DNA from: CAYFUF01 sp964346245
Lineage (GTDB): Bacteria > Bacillota > Clostridia > Tissierellales > Peptoniphilaceae
Length of the DNA: 47,202 nucleotides
Direction: 5' to 3'
Assembly (NCBI GenBank): GCA_964346245.1
Contig: CAYFUF010000009.1
Location: forward strand, 1-47,202
Below are positions 16,389 through 22,305 of the stretch, in pieces; within the stretch, counting starts at the first letter, position 1; the number at the start of each line of letters is the position of its first letter. The notes beneath the pieces are model-generated. The model did not search any database. It saw nothing but the letters and a program-made list of their open reading frames with translations, and was not told the origin of the DNA. Made by a program: the position numbers and the translations under genes.

Positions 16389-17627
16389 ATGCTTAAAAAT
16401 AAAAACAAACCTATGCAGGCCTTGACGATAATCAGCTTCATTATCGGCTTGGTTTTCGGCTTTTTTATCTTATATTTTTGGCAGAAGAATGTTTATGGCT
16501 TTGACTTTCTCGAATCTCTGCCCTATCTTATGCTTGCCATAGCCGCAGTCGGCATTGGCATTCTCTTGGGGGTGGTTTTAGGCGCATTGGTCCACGAACT
16601 AGGGCACCTCATCGGCGGCCTAGCCGCTGGCATGAAGTTCGATTTCTTTGAAATCCTATCGCTGCAGATTCGGTCGACCAACGATGGCCTCTCTCTCCAC
16701 CGCAATAAGGAGAGCGGCCTATCCGCCCTTGCCCTGGGCAGGGTGTCCATGCAAATCAAAGAAGGGGTCAGCAAGAAGGGGCTTAGGCGCCACTATTCGG
16801 CAGGCTTTATTGCCAACGCTCTCTTTAGCTTGCTTATCTTTATCGTGAATTGGTCCAGGGGAAGCTGGGTTGATGCTGGTATCGCAAGCTTTGCCGTGGT
16901 CAATCTCTACCTCTTTTTAACCAATGCTCTGCCCATGAACCAGGAGGAGTTTTTTAGCGACGGCGATATCCTCAAGCTGCTCAAGGAGGAGTGCTCCAAT
17001 TCCCAGGCAGTTGTAGCTGACGGTTTCGAGGGCACAGCTGAGCATGCTACAGCTTGGTCACCCTCCTTCTTTGACTGCCAACAAATAGAGGCTAAGATTG
17101 CTGGGGGCATGCGGCCTAGAGAGATCGGGATTATCCGAGTGGAGGGGTCTCGGCCCTTAGTCCAAGTGATACAGGCCATGCTCGGATTCATCCAAGCCAT
17201 CGATGCCGAAGAATACGATAGGCTTGCCCCATACATGGTGTATATCAGGCCCAGCAAAGTAATCTTGCTGAACCTAGATGCAAACGAACGCTTGGCCTAC
17301 TGTGCAATTTATGACTCTTGGATTGACAGGAGCGATGCTCTCTTGAGGGAGGATTTTTCGGCAAACAACGGAATGCTGGATAAAGACTTTTCGGATTTAG
17401 GGAAGATTGCCCAGTTCTTTCGAGATTGCTACCATTATGAGGAGGGCATTATCCCTTACCCCAGCCGGGACGAATTGGAAGAAAATTACAATAGGCTGCT
17501 CGACATGACCGCCCGTGACAATAACGGCGGCATGGGCTCTTGGTCCAACAAGCTTTTACAGAAGCGCTTCGCTGACTTGAAAGAGATGGGGCAAGTGGCT
17601 GCGGTACTTGAGGAAGACAGGGTATAA
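16389..17627 (+). CDS. M50-like membrane zinc metalloprotease, first gene of ligase operon
   Basis: Membrane protein of 412 residues. Hydrophobic segments lie at ~10-31, ~44-68, ~140-165 and ~168-190; the second leads into HELGH (H69, E70, H73), the zinc and catalytic residues of site-2-protease-like enzymes. NALPMNQEEFFSDGD later resembles the N-x-x-P...DG motif that supplies the third metal ligand in M50. The last ~200 residues are soluble and not recognised. The start ATG 16389 follows AAAGGG at a rather long distance; earlier in-frame codons would run into the divergent promoter region. The gene is followed after 29 bases by a glutamate-cysteine ligase homologue, so the three genes are probably cotranscribed. 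Substrate unknown. Confidence 0.65.
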   Translation: MLKNKNKPMQALTIISFIIGLVFGFFILYFWQKNVYGFDFLESLPYLMLAIAAVGIGILLGVVLGALVHELGHLIGGLAAGMKFDFFEILSLQIRSTNDGLSLHRNKESGLSALALGRVSMQIKEGVSKKGLRRHYSAGFIANALFSLLIFIVNWSRGSWVDAGIASFAVVNLYLFLTNALPMNQEEFFSDGDILKLLKEECSNSQAVVADGFEGTAEHATAWSPSFFDCQQIEAKIAGGMRPREIGIIRVEGSRPLVQVIQAMLGFIQAIDAEEYDRLAPYMVYIRPSKVILLNLDANERLAYCAIYDSWIDRSDALLREDFSANNGMLDKDFSDLGKIAQFFRDCYHYEEGIIPYPSRDELEENYNRLLDMTARDNNGGMGSWSNKLLQKRFADLKEMGQVAAVLEEDRV

Positions 17628-17656
17628 TCAAGAGTAGGTGCAGATGGAGGAAGATG

Positions 17657-18973
17657 ATGAAAGACTTAAGCAATAGAAAAGCGCGCAACGACTTTGTCGT
17701 TGCCTATATACAAGCAGGCGAAAAGGACAGAAAAGATTTCAAGGTGGGCATAGAGTTTGAACATTTTGTTATCGACAATGAGACCAAGAGAAGAAGGTCT
17801 TACTACGAAGACCGCGGTGTCCGCTATATCTTAGAAGAGATTGCTAAGGAAGAGGGCATGACTGGGATTTATGAAGGGGAAAATATCATGGGCATCTCTG
17901 CCCCAGATTTCGACATTTCTATAGAGCCAGGTGCCCAATTTGAGATCAGCGTGAAGCGTCAGGATACGGTGGCGAAGTTGCAAGAAGAATACAGGGCAGC
18001 CCTTGCCCTAATCAGCCCAATCTTCCACGCTGTGGGGGCAGGTCTTCTCACCTTGGGCATTGACCCAGCCACGCCTATCGACGATATCCCCTTGATTCCT
18101 AAGGGAAGATATGGGATTATGGATGCCTACCTGAGTCAAAGAGGAACCTATGCAAGGACGATGATGAGGCAAAGCTGCGCGCTTCAAATTGCCATCGATT
18201 ATTCATCAGCTGAGGATTTCAAGCGGAAGTTCCGTGTGGCTAGTGCGCTGTCACCCGTCTTCTACACCTTGTTTGACAATTCCCCCTATCACGAGGGAAG
18301 AAGGATTGACCACTTCAATTTAAGGCAGAAGGTATGGCAGAACATGGATAATGACCGAAGCGGCCTCATCTCTCACGTCTTCGACGAGGACTTTTCCTAC
18401 GAGACCTATGCGGACTGGCTTTTGGATGTGCCTATTCTCTTCCTTCCCCAACAGGACGGCAGTGTTGAGGCAAGCGGTCAGATGACCTTGGATCAGGCCC
18501 TACAAGGGGCAAAGACTCAGGAAGAGGCGGATGGAATCTTGGATCATGGCCTTTCTATCGTCTTTCCTGATGTTCGGGCTAAGCGCTACATTGAGCTCAG
18601 GCAGATGGATGAGGTACCCTCCCGCTTTGCTTACGGGGCAGCGGCCATGATCAAAGGCATCTTCTATCACCCCGAGTCCCTAGAAAAGCTGGACAGCTAC
18701 TTCGCCGAAATTAGTCAAGACCTGGTTCGAAGAGGAAAGAACTCGGGTAATGATAACGGGATTCAAGGTTACTACTTTTCCAAGTACTTTGCTCAGTGGG
18801 GTCTAGAACTCTTGGACCTAGCTGAGAAGGGCCTTGAAGAGGAAGACAAGAAATACCTGCAAGTTCTTCGGGACTTATGGGATAACTTAGATACACCGAG
18901 GTTGGTGTTTGAACGCATCGAAGCAAATGACGGCTACGATGCGGCCATCGCCGCCTTCCAAGTCGAATTTTAG
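17657..18973 (+). CDS. Plant-type glutamate-cysteine ligase homologue (GCS2 family)
   Basis: Likely ATP-dependent ligase joining the gamma-carboxyl of glutamate to an amine, classically cysteine. The 438-residue protein shows the family landmarks: GIEFEHFVI (metal-binding E33 and E35), SIEPGAQFEIS (E90, Q94, E96), PKGRYGIMDAYL (~149-159), MMRQSCALQIAIDYSS (~169-184), and a late YIELRQMDEVP arginine motif. The order matches plant/alpha-proteobacterial GCL and EgtA, not the GshA half of Gram-positive GshF. Of two adjacent ATGs, 17657 is preferred because GGAGG then lies six bases away. It is followed after 18 bases by an ATP-grasp gene, making a two-step ligase pair. Family clear; true substrate (cysteine or another amine) not proved. 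Confidence 0.85.
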   Translation: MKDLSNRKARNDFVVAYIQAGEKDRKDFKVGIEFEHFVIDNETKRRRSYYEDRGVRYILEEIAKEEGMTGIYEGENIMGISAPDFDISIEPGAQFEISVKRQDTVAKLQEEYRAALALISPIFHAVGAGLLTLGIDPATPIDDIPLIPKGRYGIMDAYLSQRGTYARTMMRQSCALQIAIDYSSAEDFKRKFRVASALSPVFYTLFDNSPYHEGRRIDHFNLRQKVWQNMDNDRSGLISHVFDEDFSYETYADWLLDVPILFLPQQDGSVEASGQMTLDQALQGAKTQEEADGILDHGLSIVFPDVRAKRYIELRQMDEVPSRFAYGAAAMIKGIFYHPESLEKLDSYFAEISQDLVRRGKNSGNDNGIQGYYFSKYFAQWGLELLDLAEKGLEEEDKKYLQVLRDLWDNLDTPRLVFERIEANDGYDAAIAAFQVEF

Positions 18974-18991
18974 CGTGAAAAAGGAGCAGGA

Positions 18992-20329
18992 ATGTTTTAT
19001 CCTGAATTTACACAAGAGTATATTAAACGAGTTGAAAGTAACCCTGAAGCTTACATCAAGGATTGTGAGCTGATGTTGAATAAAACCCAGGAAGACCGCC
19101 GCCTCTACAAGCAGGTGGTCATTCCTATGACCTACCAGGGGATGTTCTTCGAGCATGAGCAAGTGAAGCTGTTTGAAAAGATTATCTCTACTATAGTGTC
19201 CATCGGGCGGAAAGTGGTTAAGCACTATCTGGACAACGAGGATTACCGCAAGGATTTCCGTTTCAGCAAAACGTTAGAAAACCTCATCCTGCATGACCCA
19301 GGTTACAAGATTCCCGTGCCCGTTGGCCGTTACGACATCTTTTATAACGGAGGCAAGGACTTCAAATTCTGCGAACTAAACACCGATGGTTCATCGGCCA
19401 TGAACGAGGATAGAGTCATTGGCGGCATCCTTGGCAAGACCAAGATCATGAAGGAGATGAGCCAAGACTGGACCATCCAGCAATTTGAGCTCTTTGAAAG
19501 CCTAGTTGACGAGCTGACCAGCATCTACAGCCGCAGCCACGGCACCAAGCCCCGTACGGTGGCCATAGTCGACTTCACCGACCTCGGCACCACCAAGGAG
19601 TTTGAGCAATTCCAAAAGGTCTTTAACAGCGAGGGCTACTTTACCCTCATTTGTGACCCTAGGGAGATGTGGTATGAGGAAGGTAAGCTGCATGGCAAGG
19701 ATATTAACACAGGCGAGGTAGCGGCCATCGATATGGTCTACCGCCGCATCGTGACTTCCGACTTTGTCTCACGTATCGATGAGTGCCCGGACTTCCTCCA
19801 GGCCTATTTAGAGAATGCTTTCATGATGCTGGGTTCCTTCCAATCCCAGATCATGCACGCCAAGATTACCTTCGCTGTCCTCCACAATGAGAAGACCAAG
19901 AAAATCTTGACCGATGAAGAAAACCTCTTTATCGCCAAGCATGTCCCTCTGACAAAGGAAATGCTAACTGATGTCGACAAAGAAGAAATCTTAGCCAATC
20001 GGGAGGGCATCATCCTCAAACCCTACAATTCTTATGCCTCCCAAGGCGTCTATGTGGGTAAGGAGCATGATCCCGACGCCTGGGCAGAGCTTGTTGAATC
20101 GCTTCCCTTTGATGAATACATCTACCAAGAATACGTCGAGGTTGACCCCACTCCAATCCTAGAGTGTAAAGAGGGCAGCTTCCAAGTTAACCCCTTTGCC
20201 CACGTCATCGGCCTCTTCCTCTATAACGAGAAATTCGCCGGTTCTTACACCCGCATTGGCCAACAGGGCATCATCTCCGGTGCCCGCGACTATTATTCAG
20301 CTCCGGTCTTTGTGGTGGAACGTAGTTAA
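18992..20329 (+). CDS. Glutathionylspermidine-synthase-like ATP-grasp ligase
   Basis: Amide-bond ligase of 445 residues in the circularly permuted ATP-grasp group that includes the synthetase half of glutathionylspermidine synthase. Visible motifs are FCELNTDGSSAMNEDR (127-141, matching the substrate/metal loop of that family) and the ATP-binding GIILKPYNSYASQGVYVG (339-356) with K343, followed by YQEYVEVDP and a C-terminal NPFAHVIGLF. The N-terminal amidase domain of E. coli Gss is absent. A GGAGCAGGA site precedes the ATG. Because it directly follows the glutamate-cysteine ligase homologue, the simplest role is adding glycine or an amine to gamma-glutamylcysteine in place of GshB. A long terminator ends the operon. 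Family good, substrate unknown. Confidence 0.8.
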   Translation: MFYPEFTQEYIKRVESNPEAYIKDCELMLNKTQEDRRLYKQVVIPMTYQGMFFEHEQVKLFEKIISTIVSIGRKVVKHYLDNEDYRKDFRFSKTLENLILHDPGYKIPVPVGRYDIFYNGGKDFKFCELNTDGSSAMNEDRVIGGILGKTKIMKEMSQDWTIQQFELFESLVDELTSIYSRSHGTKPRTVAIVDFTDLGTTKEFEQFQKVFNSEGYFTLICDPREMWYEEGKLHGKDINTGEVAAIDMVYRRIVTSDFVSRIDECPDFLQAYLENAFMMLGSFQSQIMHAKITFAVLHNEKTKKILTDEENLFIAKHVPLTKEMLTDVDKEEILANREGIILKPYNSYASQGVYVGKEHDPDAWAELVESLPFDEYIYQEYVEVDPTPILECKEGSFQVNPFAHVIGLFLYNEKFAGSYTRIGQQGIISGARDYYSAPVFVVERS

Positions 20330-20336
20330 AAAGAAT

Positions 20337-20397
20337 AAATCACCCCTAGCTAGGTCCTTAGCGCTAAGCGCTTTGGATTTGGCTTGGGGTGATTTTT
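20337..20397. terminator. Long terminator between ligase operon and deacetylase gene
   Basis: AAATCACCCC pairs with GGGGTGATTT and the stem continues through AGCTAGGTCC/GGATTTGGCT with G-T pairs, around a loop holding the repeat AGCGCTAAGCGCT; TTTTT follows. An A run on the left arm lets it serve the convergent gene too. Confidence 0.85.
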
Positions 20398-20413
20398 TGA
20401 TTTCGTATGGATG

Positions 20414-21664
20414 CTACTCTAGGATGCCGAAGGAGAAACCCTCTTCGCGCAGGCTTTGTATGATGGCGGGTAGGGCTTGGCGTGTGAGCTCTTTTTCGGT
20501 CGTGTCGTGCATGAGGACGACGATGGCGGAAGGTTTGCCGTAGGCGTTCCAACCATCGAAGACGGTGTCGACTTGCCCTTGGATAGTTTGGGGTGGGTTG
20601 CCGGAGGCATCGCCATTGAAGGCGTTCCAGTCAATCCAATTGACTCCTCTAGCGTATAGGGCGTCATCGGAAGGACCTAGGTTGTACCAGCTCATGTGGC
20701 CGCCTGGATAGCGCCAAACGGCGGTGGAGATACTATCGCCCAGGATGGCTTGAAGAGCGGATAGGGATAGGTCGTATTGGTAGATGACCTCATCCACATT
20801 GCCGTATCTGCCGGGATAGAGGTTCTCATAGATGTGGTTGTAGGAGTGGAGGGCAAGGGCGTGTCCCTCATTGTACATACGCTCTAGACTTTCCCGGTTG
20901 GACTCTGGCATGGTCGAACCGAGGATGAAGAAAGTGGCAGGCACACCCTCTTGGTTGAGGATATCGAGCAGTTCGCCGGTGTGGGCGCTGATGCCGTCAT
21001 CGAACGTGAGGAAGGCAATTTTTTTGTCCCCATCCAGGGCCTGACCACCGAACATTGCCTCTTTAACTTCAGGAACGGAATAGGCGTAGATGCCTGCAGC
21101 TTCGTTATGGTTGGCGCCTGTAGCCTGGCGGTTTTGGACGGTAGGTGCTGTGTTGGCTGAGCCTTGGGCATAGCTAGCCCCGGGATTTTGCACGGCTTCT
21201 TCGGCTGAACTTTCAGCCACCGATTCGCTGCTAGTAGAATCCTCAGCTACTGATTCGCTAGGAAGCGATTCATCAAGTGATTCGCTAAGAGCGGACTCCT
21301 CACTTGAACTTTCGCTTAAGCTAACATCTTGACTCATGGAATCCTCACTTGAGCTTTCGCTTAGGCTAACGTCTTGGCTAGTGGAGAGCTCTTCTGAGCT
21401 TGCGGGCTGGTTGGACGCGGGGCTCGTGACAGATTCCTCGACCGGTTTTTCTTCGCTTGTTTGGCTCGCAAGATCTTGGCTTTCTTCAGCTTGTTGGCCC
21501 AGAGGAAAGTTCTTGAATCCATCGGTTGAAATATAGAAGATGGGAATGATAAACACAAGAAGAAGGAGGCCAAAGGACAGAACATGTGGTATCCGGCGCT
21601 TACGTTGATCCTCATTCTTGTTGGAATTATTCTCGTTATTTTGATCATGTTTATCGTTACACAT
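20414..21664 (-). CDS. Membrane-anchored polysaccharide deacetylase with Ser-rich stalk
   Basis: Extracytoplasmic carbohydrate esterase 4 enzyme of 416 residues, probably removing acetyl groups from peptidoglycan or another wall glycan. A charged cytoplasmic N-terminus (~1-25) precedes one membrane helix (LSFGLLLLVFIIPIFYI). About 120 residues of Ser/Glu/Ala-rich, repeat-containing stalk follow, then the NodB domain with FLTFDDG (catalytic base and metal aspartates), HSYNH (metal histidines), WRYPGGHMSW and a closing VLMHD. Start ATG 21664 is chosen because AAGGGAG lies upstream; an in-frame ATG nine codons earlier lacks one. The stalk presumably spans the wall to bring the enzyme to its substrate. 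Confidence 0.9.
   Translation of the reverse strand: MCNDKHDQNNENNSNKNEDQRKRRIPHVLSFGLLLLVFIIPIFYISTDGFKNFPLGQQAEESQDLASQTSEEKPVEESVTSPASNQPASSEELSTSQDVSLSESSSEDSMSQDVSLSESSSEESALSESLDESLPSESVAEDSTSSESVAESSAEEAVQNPGASYAQGSANTAPTVQNRQATGANHNEAAGIYAYSVPEVKEAMFGGQALDGDKKIAFLTFDDGISAHTGELLDILNQEGVPATFFILGSTMPESNRESLERMYNEGHALALHSYNHIYENLYPGRYGNVDEVIYQYDLSLSALQAILGDSISTAVWRYPGGHMSWYNLGPSDDALYARGVNWIDWNAFNGDASGNPPQTIQGQVDTVFDGWNAYGKPSAIVVLMHDTTEKELTRQALPAIIQSLREEGFSFGILE
21297..21386. repeat. Two 45-base tandem repeats in the deacetylase stalk
   Basis: Units 21297-21341 and 21342-21386 differ at only a few bases and encode two copies of SQDVSLSESSSED-like 15-residue blocks in register. The repeat stays in frame on expansion or contraction, so the stalk length may vary among strains. 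Confidence 0.8.
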
Positions 21665-21720
21665 AAAAATCTCCCTTCGATAAAACATCAACTAAATCCA
21701 TTATAAATCTATGATTTATC

Positions 21721-21757
21721 AAATAAATTAAGCTTTTGTTAAAGTTATAATTTATTT
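21721..21757 (-). terminator. AT-rich hairpin after comEB
   Basis: AAATAAATTA and TAATTTATTT form a perfect 10-base stem just downstream of the dCMP deaminase gene on the minus strand. It is A/T only and lacks a separate T tract, so it is a weak terminator candidate. Confidence 0.35.
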
Positions 21758-21759
21758 AG

Positions 21760-22182
21760 CTAAAGTTGTATGGCTTCGATTTGGTTTCTCTCTAGGAGGG
21801 TTAAGGCGTAATCGTCGATGCGGTAACCTTCGTGGTAGTAGATCTTTGAAATGCCTGCCTGAATCAGGGACTTGACACAGTTTAGGCAGGGGAAGTGGGT
21901 CACATAGCAGATGCTGCCATTTACGGAGATGCCAGCCTTTGCGCAGTAGAGGAGGGCGTTCATCTCGGCATGGATGGTTGCAATGCAGTGGCCGTCTCTC
22001 ATGGTGTGGCCGACTTCGTCACAGTGGGGGTTGCCCGCTATTGACCCATTGTAGCCGGTGGAGACGATTCGGTTTTCCTTGTTGACGAGGACACAGCCGA
22101 CGTAGGCACGGTCGCAGGTTCCGCGCATGGCCACCATCTGTGCTAAGTCCATAAAATATTCATTCCAATTCTTTCTGGTCAT
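21760..22182 (-). CDS. comEB: dCMP deaminase / ComEB-family deaminase
   Basis: Zinc-dependent cytidine deaminase fold of 140 residues that probably converts dCMP to dUMP for dTMP synthesis. The zinc site is HAEMNAL (H, catalytic E) and PCLNC, with a further Cys/His set in GNPHCDEVG typical of ComEB-like dCMP deaminases. AAGGAG precedes the ATG. In other Firmicutes this gene sits in the comE DNA-uptake operon; comEA and comEC are not here. It is divergent from a helicase-nuclease gene. Confidence 0.9.
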   Translation of the reverse strand: MTRKNWNEYFMDLAQMVAMRGTCDRAYVGCVLVNKENRIVSTGYNGSIAGNPHCDEVGHTMRDGHCIATIHAEMNALLYCAKAGISVNGSICYVTHFPCLNCVKSLIQAGISKIYYHEGYRIDDYALTLLERNQIEAIQL

Positions 22183-22305
22183 GACAAACTCCTTGATGAA
22201 TAATTTCTATTACTCTTACTATACCTTGTAATGGGAATTTTGGCATAAAACTTGACCGTTTAACAGGACAAATAGGATATGATAGTAGAAAAGGAGGTGG
22301 TTGAT

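Noticed and set aside
16313..16441. N-terminal signal-peptide-like extension of the metallo-hydrolase
   Set aside because: The hydrophobic stretch overlaps the start of the divergent M50-like gene, and the internal ATG at 16312 has a strong ribosome site.
21297..21386. CRISPR-like direct repeats
   Set aside because: There are only two adjacent 45-base units with no spacers, in frame inside a deacetylase gene. No cas genes are present; the Cas4-like nuclease motif at 22306-25173 belongs to a helicase fusion.
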